39,610 nt of DNA from Desulfonatronospira sp. (GTDB taxonomy: Bacteria; Desulfobacterota; Desulfovibrionia; Desulfovibrionales; Desulfonatronovibrionaceae). The notes under the pieces were generated by a model. That model saw nothing but the letters and a program-made list of their open reading frames with translations. It was not told the DNA's origin and made no database searches. Of this stretch, positions 33,085-39,610 are shown piece by piece; position 1 is the first letter of the stretch; each line of letters starts with the position of its first letter. The translations under genes were made by a program, and so were the position numbers. The DNA is taken from contig SLAE01000021.1 in the NCBI GenBank assembly GCA_007127015.1, positions 1-39,610 on the forward strand. Direction: 5' to 3'.

Positions 33085-34910
33085 TGTACGCAGTATTTTT
33101 TGCTTTAAAAAAACCTTTGTTTGAATTTTTATATAAATTTGCCGCGCTGCCAAAACTTGCCCTGATTACATGTCTGCTCTTGGTTCTTTTCGCATGCAAG
33201 GGGGAAATACCTCCTTTAGAGCGCAAAGATCACCCCCTGCCGCAGGATGCCGAAGTTTCCGAAGCCGAGCCGGGTATTTACGGAGGATTTCTGGTCACTG
33301 CGGAATCCCAGCAGCCCAGAACTTTCAACCCTCTGGTGGCTGAAGATGCTTATTCCAGCCAGGCTATCGGACGCTTCTTAAACGGTCTGACCACCTATCA
33401 TCCCATTAAAGAGGAGGTGGTTCCGGAACTGGCCCGTTCCTGGGAAATATCTTCAGATCGCAAGAGCATTACCCTGCATCTTCGCCGGGGTGTTCTCTGG
33501 AGTGATGGAGAGCCCTTTACTGCCGCTGATGTAATCTTTACCTTCAAGGCTCTCTTCGATGAACGCTATCCCAACAGATATCAGGGACAATATATTATTG
33601 CCGGAGAACCCATAGGTTTTGAAAAGGTTGACCGGCACACAGTAAGATTCACCACAGCAAGAGCCTACTCCCCCTTTTTGTACGTCATAGGCTTCATCGG
33701 AATTCTGCCCAGGCATAAACTGATTGATGCTTACGAACAGGGCACGCTGCTGCAGGAATGGAGTGTGCGTACGGCCATGCATGAACCAGGCGAACTCGTA
33801 GGCACCGGACCGTTCAGAGTCCATTCCTTTAGGCCGGGTCAAAGGATCATATATGAACCCAATCCTCATTACTGGAGAGTGGACAGCAAGGGACAGAGAC
33901 TGCCCTATGTGGATTACCTGATCACCAGATTTGTTCAGGACCGCAACACCTCTACGGTTCTTTTCGCTTCCGGCCAGATAGATGCTGCAGACATTGCTCC
34001 CGGAGATGTTGTCGGAGTAAGCAGGAATGCACCGCTGCACGGTTTCACCGTACATCACCGCGGGCCTGCCACAGGCATCAGGTACTTGTGGTTCAATCAA
34101 AAACCAGGGGTAAATGAGGACGGCCGGCCATATGTTGAGCCCCACAAACTGGAATGGTTCACCAATAAATATTTCAGGCAGGCCATACTGCACGGCTTCA
34201 ACCGCGAAGGGCTGATTCAAAGCGTATATTTCGGCAGGGCCGAGCTTTTGCACTCGATTATCAGCCCGGCCAATCAGCGCTGGCATAATCCGGAAGTTCC
34301 CAAATTTCCGTATGATCCGGGCAGAGCGATTGAGCTGCTTGAGGGACAGGGATTTGAATTCAGGGAAGGCGGCCAGCTTTATGATAAGCATGGCAATCCG
34401 GTAATTTTTGATGTATATGCTTCTGAAGGTGACGACATCACTCCCCAGATCATGTCCACTTTCAGGGAAAACATGCGGGATCTGGGAATCCGGGTCAGGG
34501 TCAGATATCTGGATTTCGGCACACTGGTGGCCCGCATCAGCAGGCATTTTGAGTATGAGGCCGCCATGATGGGATTTACAGGAGGGGCGGACCCGTCAGG
34601 AGGAAGAGCCATTTATTTAAGCTCAGGGCGTCTTCATCTGTGGAATCCGGAGCAGGAAGAACCTCAGACTGAATGGGAGGCAAAGGTGGATGAGCTTGTC
34701 TATGCCTCGGAAGAGACCTTTGATCTGGAAGAAAGAGTAGATTACGTGCACCGCATGCAGGAAATTTTTTCAGAGCAGTTGCCGCTGCTTTATCTGCTCA
34801 CTCCCCATGCCTATGCGGGACTCAAGGACAAGTGGCAAAACGTGCATATTCCAGCCATGGGCTCAGTGATCTGGAATGTCGACGAACTTTATCTTGACCG
34901 GGAACTTTGA
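33084..34910 (+). CDS. Oligopeptide-type ABC transporter substrate-binding lipoprotein
   Basis: A 608-residue SBP_bac_5 (family 5) protein with a lipobox (LLLVLFAC, lipidated C38) after a rather long N-region. Family features are AESQQPRTFNPL near the start, LARSWEISSDRKSITLHLRRGVLWSDG (seen as two conserved blocks), and VGTGPFRVHSF. It binds peptides or similar small solutes in the periplasm and delivers them to the permeases encoded next. It overlaps gpsA by one base and the first permease by a TGATG overlap. The bound substrate cannot be read from the sequence. Confidence 0.9.
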   Translation: MYAVFFALKKPLFEFLYKFAALPKLALITCLLLVLFACKGEIPPLERKDHPLPQDAEVSEAEPGIYGGFLVTAESQQPRTFNPLVAEDAYSSQAIGRFLNGLTTYHPIKEEVVPELARSWEISSDRKSITLHLRRGVLWSDGEPFTAADVIFTFKALFDERYPNRYQGQYIIAGEPIGFEKVDRHTVRFTTARAYSPFLYVIGFIGILPRHKLIDAYEQGTLLQEWSVRTAMHEPGELVGTGPFRVHSFRPGQRIIYEPNPHYWRVDSKGQRLPYVDYLITRFVQDRNTSTVLFASGQIDAADIAPGDVVGVSRNAPLHGFTVHHRGPATGIRYLWFNQKPGVNEDGRPYVEPHKLEWFTNKYFRQAILHGFNREGLIQSVYFGRAELLHSIISPANQRWHNPEVPKFPYDPGRAIELLEGQGFEFREGGQLYDKHGNPVIFDVYASEGDDITPQIMSTFRENMRDLGIRVRVRYLDFGTLVARISRHFEYEAAMMGFTGGADPSGGRAIYLSSGRLHLWNPEQEEPQTEWEAKVDELVYASEETFDLEERVDYVHRMQEIFSEQLPLLYLLTPHAYAGLKDKWQNVHIPAMGSVIWNVDELYLDREL

Positions 34911-35881
34911 TGCTGGCTTTTATAATCAGGCGTATCCTGTCCGCTTTTCCTCTTCTGTTCGGCATATCCGTTCTGGTGTTCATACTCATGGCTGTGGCTC
35001 CGGGAGATTTTCTGGATGTAGCCCGCAGTCAGGAGGATATTCCTGCGGAATACATAGAGCGCATGGAGCAGGAATTCGCTCTCGGAGAGCCCTGGCATAC
35101 CAGATACTTTATCTGGGTTGGCAATGTGGTGCAGGGCAACCTCGGAGAATCCTGGATTTACCGGGTACCGGTTACCGAGCTTTTGTGGCAGCGAATTCCC
35201 GCAACTCTGGTCCTGTCCGCTCTTTCCATACTTTTTGCCCTGTGCCTGGCCATTCCTCTCGGAGTGCTGGCAGCAATATACAAGGATTCCATCTTTGATC
35301 GCATCAGTTCCATGTTCGCCTATGCCGCCCTGTCCATTCCTGAATTCTTTCTGGCCCTGCTGGCGGTGATGTTTGCCGCACAGACCGGACTTTTTCCCAC
35401 CGGGGGGTTAAGTTCTGTTGAACATGAGTTCATGTCTTTCTGGGGACGCCTGGCTGACTACGCCCACCATCTGGTTCTTCCGACCATTGTGCTGGGCATG
35501 GGCAGCGTGGCCAGCTACATGCGTATTATGCGAGCAAATTTTCTTGATTACATCCGCTCTGACTTTGTGACCACAGCCAGGGCCAAGGGTGTTCCAGAAG
35601 GCCGGATAATGTTTCTGCACGTTCTGCGCAACGCAATTAATCCATTGGTGAGCGGCTCCGGCTTCATTCTGGCCACCCTGCTCTCGGGTTCCATTCTGGT
35701 TGAAAACGTGATGAACTACCCGGGGCTTGGTCAGCTGATATTTGAAGCGCTCATGCGTCAGGATGAATTCGTGGTTGTAGCCGCGGTGCTTATGGGCTGT
35801 GTCATGCTCATGCTGGGCAATCTGATTGCAGACCTCCTTCTGGCCTGGTCTGACCCCAGAATCAGGCTTGAGAAGAATTAG
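34910..35881 (+). CDS. ABC transporter permease, DppB/OppB-like
   Basis: A 323-residue inner-membrane permease with six membrane segments. The N-terminal MLAFIIRRILSAFPLLFGIS and the EAA loop (FVTTARAKGVPEGRIMFLHV) are typical of the DppB family. The ATG at 34910 overlaps the upstream stop (TGATG); a TTG one codon earlier is also possible. It pairs with the next permease to form the channel. Confidence 0.92.
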   Translation: MLAFIIRRILSAFPLLFGISVLVFILMAVAPGDFLDVARSQEDIPAEYIERMEQEFALGEPWHTRYFIWVGNVVQGNLGESWIYRVPVTELLWQRIPATLVLSALSILFALCLAIPLGVLAAIYKDSIFDRISSMFAYAALSIPEFFLALLAVMFAAQTGLFPTGGLSSVEHEFMSFWGRLADYAHHLVLPTIVLGMGSVASYMRIMRANFLDYIRSDFVTTARAKGVPEGRIMFLHVLRNAINPLVSGSGFILATLLSGSILVENVMNYPGLGQLIFEALMRQDEFVVVAAVLMGCVMLMLGNLIADLLLAWSDPRIRLEKN

Positions 35882-35886
35882 AGCCC

Positions 35887-36939
35887 ATGATCAGACATCT
35901 GTTCAAGGAAATTGCACGCCGTCCCCTTGGAGTGGTCTGCCTGACAATTTTAGGGATCTTGTACCTGTGTACGATATTTTCCCAGTTTCTGGCTCCTTAT
36001 CTGCCCACAGATCAGGATCTGAACAACGCCTACCATCCGCCCACCAGAATTTTGATGGTTGAATGGCGTCCACATGTGCAGGTATATGAACAGGTAGATC
36101 CTTCAGCAGCCAGATACGAACCTGTAGAAGGCGCAACCGTTCCTGTGAGCTTTTTTTCCTCCGGAGCGCAGTACCGTCTGTGGGGTATTATTCCTGCTGA
36201 TATTCGACTTTTCCAGGTTGAAGAACCACACAGGATATATCTTTTAGGCAGCGACGGAACCGGAAGAGATGTCTTTTCCCGCCTTCTCTACGGAGCCCAG
36301 GTCTCCCTGAGCATTGGTTTTATCGGGATCTGCATCACCATGACCCTGGGGTTCATTGTAGGAGGAGTAGCCGGATATTTCGGAGGCAGGGTGGACTTTG
36401 CAGCCATGCGCCTGGTGGAATTCATCATAGCCGTGCCTTCGCTTTACCTGCTTATCGCCCTGAGAGGGGCGCTGGCCGAATATTTTGAACCTGAACAGAT
36501 GTACCTGGTCATTGTGATCATCCTCTCCCTTATCGGCTGGGCCGGAGCGGCAAGAATCATAAGAGGCATGGCCCTGTCCCTGCGTCAGCGCCCCTTTGTT
36601 CTGGCTGCCGAAGTCATGGGGCAGAGCAGCTTCAGGATTTTATTCAAACATTTTCTACCCAACCTGGCCAGTTATCTTCTGGTTGCGGCAACTCTCAGCA
36701 TTCCGGCCTATATTCTTGCTGAAGCCGCGCTTAGTTTTCTGGGTCTGGGCATTCAGGAGCCCGGCACTTCCTGGGGGCTGATGCTGCAGCAGGCTCAGGA
36801 ACTCAAGGTGTTCACATTGAATCTGTGGTGGCTGCTCCTTCCGGGAGCAGCGATTTTCATTACGGTGATTACTTTTAATGTTCTGGGGGATGTGCTTCGC
36901 GATATCGTTGATCCCAGGCAGCAGATGGTTAAGCGCTGA
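35887..36939 (+). CDS. ABC transporter permease, DppC/OppC-like, with a large periplasmic insert
   Basis: A 350-residue permease with the OppC N-terminal segment, then a long periplasmic stretch (about 38-118, with YHPPTRILMVEWRPHVQVYE) before the core membrane domain beginning LLGSDGTGRDVFSRLLYGAQ. The EAA loop (VLAAEVMGQSSFRILFKHFL) contacts the ATPases. It follows DppB after 5 nt. Such inserts are known in some DppC proteins and may touch the binding protein. Confidence 0.92.
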   Translation: MIRHLFKEIARRPLGVVCLTILGILYLCTIFSQFLAPYLPTDQDLNNAYHPPTRILMVEWRPHVQVYEQVDPSAARYEPVEGATVPVSFFSSGAQYRLWGIIPADIRLFQVEEPHRIYLLGSDGTGRDVFSRLLYGAQVSLSIGFIGICITMTLGFIVGGVAGYFGGRVDFAAMRLVEFIIAVPSLYLLIALRGALAEYFEPEQMYLVIVIILSLIGWAGAARIIRGMALSLRQRPFVLAAEVMGQSSFRILFKHFLPNLASYLLVAATLSIPAYILAEAALSFLGLGIQEPGTSWGLMLQQAQELKVFTLNLWWLLLPGAAIFITVITFNVLGDVLRDIVDPRQQMVKR

Positions 36940-37065
36940 TCAAAAAATTCTAAACTTTCAACATTCAAGGTTTAAGTATTTTTTCGGAGTTGATCACATG
37001 CTTTCTTATAACAATTTAAAAAGATTATACATCCAAACCAATGCAAAAGATCAAAGAGTACCATA

Positions 37066-37941
37066 ATGTCCGCCTCTCAAGGAGATAAATTGCTGGAGGT
37101 GCACAATTTGTGCATTGACTTTGAGGCCCACGGGGAAGTGCACAAAGCCGTGCAGGACATTTCATTTTCCATAGATAAGGGTCAGGTTCTTGCCGTGGTA
37201 GGAGAAAGCGGCAGCGGCAAGAGCGTCACCGGACTCTCCCTGACCGGGCTTCTTCCGCCGCCTCCGGTGTGCCGTGTACAGGGGCAGGTGCTCTATCAAA
37301 GCAAAGACCTGCTGCAATGCTCCTCAAAAGAACTGCGAAAATATCGGGGAAGGCATATTGCTTATATCTTTCAGGAACCTGGCACGGCATTAAATCCTGT
37401 ATTCACCATAGGCTATCAGCTGGCTGAAGCTATAAGGCTGCACAGGCCGGAGGTAAAAGACATCCGCAAGGAAATCATCAAGGCTCTGGACATGGTGCAC
37501 ATACATCAGCCAGAAACGCGTTTTCAGGATTATCCTCATCAACTTAGCGGGGGCATGCAGCAAAGGGTGATGATCGCCATGGCGCTGGCCTGCAGACCCA
37601 GACTTCTGATTGCGGACGAGCCGACAACAGCCCTGGATGTTACTATTCAGGCCCAGATCATGGATCTGTTGAAGGAGATCAGGGATAAGCTGGGCATGTC
37701 CATTATTCTCATCACGCACAATTTCGGCATTGTTTCCGGTTTTGCGCACCATGTCGCGGTCATGCTGAGAGGCAGGATCGTTGAGCAGGGTGATGCTCTT
37801 CAAATTATGAAAAACCCCGCACACCCTTACACCAGGGCTCTCATCGGGTGTATCCCCCTGTTGGGCAGAAAGCTGCGCCGTCTGCCTACAATAGAGTCCG
37901 AATATGAGCGCATATCAACTGTTAGTTCTGATAATGCATAA
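37066..37941 (+). CDS. ABC transporter ATP-binding protein, DppD/OppD-like
   Basis: A 291-residue ATPase with Walker A GESGSGKS (46-53), the Q-loop in FQEPGTALNP, signature LSGGMQQRVMIAMALA, Walker B LLIADEPTTALD and the H-loop in LITHNFGIV. A C-terminal oligopeptide-type extension is present (HPYTRALIGCIP), though shorter than in proteins with an Fe-S cysteine cluster. It follows the DppC gene after a 126-nt AT-rich gap and precedes OppF with a short overlap. Confidence 0.93.
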   Translation: MSASQGDKLLEVHNLCIDFEAHGEVHKAVQDISFSIDKGQVLAVVGESGSGKSVTGLSLTGLLPPPPVCRVQGQVLYQSKDLLQCSSKELRKYRGRHIAYIFQEPGTALNPVFTIGYQLAEAIRLHRPEVKDIRKEIIKALDMVHIHQPETRFQDYPHQLSGGMQQRVMIAMALACRPRLLIADEPTTALDVTIQAQIMDLLKEIRDKLGMSIILITHNFGIVSGFAHHVAVMLRGRIVEQGDALQIMKNPAHPYTRALIGCIPLLGRKLRRLPTIESEYERISTVSSDNA

Positions 37942-38806
37942 CAAGCCTGATGCAAATATGAACAGCTCAGTAATGGCCCCGGGAAAAAGCAGGAATTTCA
38001 ATTCCTCTCCTGAAAGAACCAAGCCGTTGCTCGAGGTTAAAAACCTCAAGGTTTATTACCCTGTGCATGGAGGTTTACTAAGACGCATCAGAGGCTACGT
38101 GCGTGCTGTTGATGATGTCTCTTTTAATGTCCCTCCCGGCAGCACGGTGGGCCTTGTGGGAGAAAGCGGCAGCGGCAAAACCACCATTGGACGCTGCCTG
38201 GTCAGACTGATCCGGCCCACAGCCGGAAGTATCCGCTATCTGGGGAATGAAACCGGTTCGCTGAGCAAAAAGAATTTCTTCCCCTACCGTAAAAAGATTC
38301 AGATGATTTTCCAGGATCCATTCAACTCGCTTAACCCGCGTATGAGTGTGGAACAGATACTGGGAGAACCCTTGAGCATTCATTTTCCTCAGATGAACAT
38401 CGAGCACAGACGGGACAGGGCAGCCGAACTGCTCAGCCAGGTGGGACTTAAACCTGATCATCTCAGGCGCTACCCACACCAGTTCAGCGGAGGGCAGAGG
38501 CAGCGCATAGGCATTGCCCGGGCGCTCGCTGTAGAGCCTGAATTCATAATTTGCGACGAGCCGGTCAGCGCCCTGGATGTCTCAGTCCAGGCGACCATAA
38601 TCAATCTGCTTCAGGATCTGCAGGAGGAGCTTGGGCTGACCTATCTGTTCATCGCCCATGATCTGGCCATAGTCGAACACATCAGCAATTACGTGCTGGT
38701 AATGAACAGGGGAAAAATTGTGGAACAGGCCAGTGCAGAAGACATCTATCGCAGCCCAAAGCATACCTATACCAAAAAACTGCTTGAGGCAGTCCCCAGG
38801 CTTTAA
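37934..38806 (+). CDS. ABC transporter ATP-binding protein, OppF/DppF-like
   Basis: An ATPase of about 290 residues with the OppF-type N-terminal YYPVHGGLLRRIRGYVRAVD, Walker A GESGSGKT, FQDPFNSLNPRM, signature FSGGQRQRIGIARALA, Walker B FIICDEPVSALD and the C-terminal HTYTKKLLEAVPRL. It completes a five-gene importer (binding protein, two permeases, two ATPases). The start is uncertain: 37934 gives an 8-nt overlap with the previous gene; 37904 and 37958 are also possible, and none has a clear ribosome site. Confidence 0.9.
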   Translation: MHNKPDANMNSSVMAPGKSRNFNSSPERTKPLLEVKNLKVYYPVHGGLLRRIRGYVRAVDDVSFNVPPGSTVGLVGESGSGKTTIGRCLVRLIRPTAGSIRYLGNETGSLSKKNFFPYRKKIQMIFQDPFNSLNPRMSVEQILGEPLSIHFPQMNIEHRRDRAAELLSQVGLKPDHLRRYPHQFSGGQRQRIGIARALAVEPEFIICDEPVSALDVSVQATIINLLQDLQEELGLTYLFIAHDLAIVEHISNYVLVMNRGKIVEQASAEDIYRSPKHTYTKKLLEAVPRL

Positions 38807-38994
38807 ATTAAAAAGTTTTTGAAGAAGACAGGTTAGCCTCAAAGACACAATCAGCCGGAGATTAATCAGGTTCTATTCATCCTCTTTACCTTTGAAGACT
38901 CAATTTTATGCGGAAGTCTGTTTAATACTCCATGAGATTATTTAAGAAGTCCTGTTTCATCTTTGCATCTATGACCGGTTTATAGTAAAGAAAA

Positions 38995-39033
38995 AAAATG
39001 CACGCTTCTTTCACTCATTGCAGCCTGCATTTT
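38995..39033 (+). terminator. Weak AT-rich bidirectional hairpin
   Basis: AAAATGCA (38995-39002) pairs with TGCATTTT (39026-39033) over a 23-nt loop, with an A run before and ATCTTTTT after. The stem has only two G:C pairs, so termination is doubtful. Confidence 0.28.
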
Positions 39034-39074
39034 ATCTTTTTAAACAGGCTCATGTGCCTGTAGTGAAATTTCAA

Positions 39075-39104
39075 TTGACCAGCTGTTTTAGTGACAGCTA
39101 TCAA
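39075..39104 (+). promoter_or_regulatory. recN: recN promoter with a palindrome filling the spacer
   Basis: TTGACC (39075-39080) and TATCAA (39099-39104) are 18 nt apart, and the inverted repeat AGCTGT TTTAGTG ACAGCT (39081-39099) occupies the spacer exactly. recN is an SOS gene in many bacteria, so this is a candidate LexA-type operator, though the CTGT-N7-ACAG spacing is one less than in E. coli. The predicted transcript would start about 5 nt before the ATG, which is unusually short. Confidence 0.42.
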
Positions 39105-39115
39105 GGCAAAAGAAT

Positions 39116-39610
39116 ATGCTCGAGTTATTGCGGATAAAAAATCTGGCTTTGATCCAAGATATGGAGCTGGAGTTTCATTCCGGGCTTAATGTGCTGACCG
39201 GGGAATCAGGAGCAGGCAAAACATTTATTATGAAGGCCCTGGATTTTCTTCTGGGTGAAAAGATGTCCACGACCATGATCCGCCCGGGGCATGACAAGGC
39301 CGTGGTGGAGGGAATCTTCGTTCTGGATGAAAAGGAATATGTACTTAAAAGGGAGCTGGCTTACGTTTCCGGGAGAAGCCGCTTTTACCTCAACGACTCA
39401 TTAAGTTCTCTTGATACCATCCAATCTTTAAGAGAAAGACTTTTAATCCACACCAGCCAGCACGGCCAGCAAAAATTGTTGAAGCCCGGACAGCATATCC
39501 GGATTGTGGATGCTTTTCTTGAAGATTTTTCACTGCTTACGGCAAAAGACGAGGTTTTGAACAGTCTGCAGAAGTTGCTGGATCGAAAGGTGGAAATTCA
39601 AAAAAAACTG
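39116..39610 (+). CDS. recN: DNA repair protein RecN (5' part, cut by the window edge)
   Basis: The first 165 codons of RecN, open to the end of the window. It begins MLELLRIKNLALIQDMELEF and has Walker A TGESGAGKT (about residues 30-38), the characteristic N-terminal SMC-type ATPase head. RecN holds broken DNA ends together during recombinational repair. AAGG lies 9 nt before the ATG. The rest of the gene is outside the window, so intactness cannot be judged. Confidence 0.93.
   Translation, partial: MLELLRIKNLALIQDMELEFHSGLNVLTGESGAGKTFIMKALDFLLGEKMSTTMIRPGHDKAVVEGIFVLDEKEYVLKRELAYVSGRSRFYLNDSLSSLDTIQSLRERLLIHTSQHGQQKLLKPGQHIRIVDAFLEDFSLLTAKDEVLNSLQKLLDRKVEIQKKL

Larger units (their letters stand above)
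38807..39115. other. Intergenic region between the ABC importer and recN
   Basis: A 309-nt spacer with no gene. It contains an AT-rich inverted repeat (38995-39033), a small hairpin ACAGGC TCATGT GCCTGT near 39044-39061, and the recN promoter with its palindrome at 39075-39104. Confidence 0.6.

Overview
The window looks like chromosomal DNA of a Desulfovibrionales-type sulfate-reducing bacterium (Desulfobacterota). This rests on family content, not a search. There is a D. gigas-type rubredoxin:oxygen oxidoreductase, two rubredoxins (one of the extended CX4C class), a rubrerythrin and a PerR regulator, together with a PiT/DUF47 pair and an M16C peptidase. Base composition is moderate with AT-rich spacers. 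I saw no rRNA, tRNA, CRISPR array, insertion sequence or phage gene.

Layout. (1) 122-5598, plus strand: acetyl-CoA synthetase, PiT phosphate transporter with its PhoU-like partner, and an orphan sigma-54 response regulator. (2) 5618-8779, minus strand: an HDOD protein and a GGDEF-EAL protein, 3 nt apart, a c-di-GMP signalling pair. (3) 8915-13912, minus strand: UbiA-type prenyltransferase, GtrA, DprE1-like FAD oxidase, DprE2-like SDR and a GT39/ArnT-like glycosyltransferase. This matches the mycobacterial polyprenyl-phosphoryl-D-arabinofuranose route plus a possible membrane glycosyltransferase, and is the most interesting block. (4) 13975-17699, minus strand: PerR, rubrerythrin, type II rubredoxin, rubredoxin, Roo and a HEAT-like protein, an oxygen/peroxide defence block with a candidate PerR box. 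(5) 17700-19782: AT-rich spacers with a ComEA-like protein, a membrane coiled-coil protein, promoters, palindromes, terminators and a compact triple-hairpin segment. (6) 19783-24154: M23 peptidase (plus) and M16C peptidase (minus). (7) 24404-30053, plus strand: ileS-lspA-lgt-PLDc_N-cpoB-NIL/ferredoxin, an isoleucyl-tRNA synthetase and lipoprotein-maturation operon. (8) 30498-32073: VWA-OmpA envelope protein and a small exported protein. (9) 32089-38806, plus strand: gpsA followed by a complete five-gene oligopeptide-type ABC importer. (10) 39116 to the end: the 5' part of recN.

How they work together. Region 3 should build a lipid-linked D-arabinofuranose on the inner membrane, flip or present it (GtrA) and transfer it to a periplasmic acceptor (GT39); no acceptor is encoded here. 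Region 4 removes peroxide (rubrerythrin) and oxygen (Roo), with rubredoxins carrying electrons and PerR sensing peroxide. Region 7 couples translation to lipoprotein processing; CpoB and the ABC substrate-binding protein carry lipoboxes of the type Lgt and LspA handle.

Two real genes lack an entry in a simple 60-codon closed-ORF list: the 53-residue rubredoxin at 16034-16195 and the truncated recN at the right edge.
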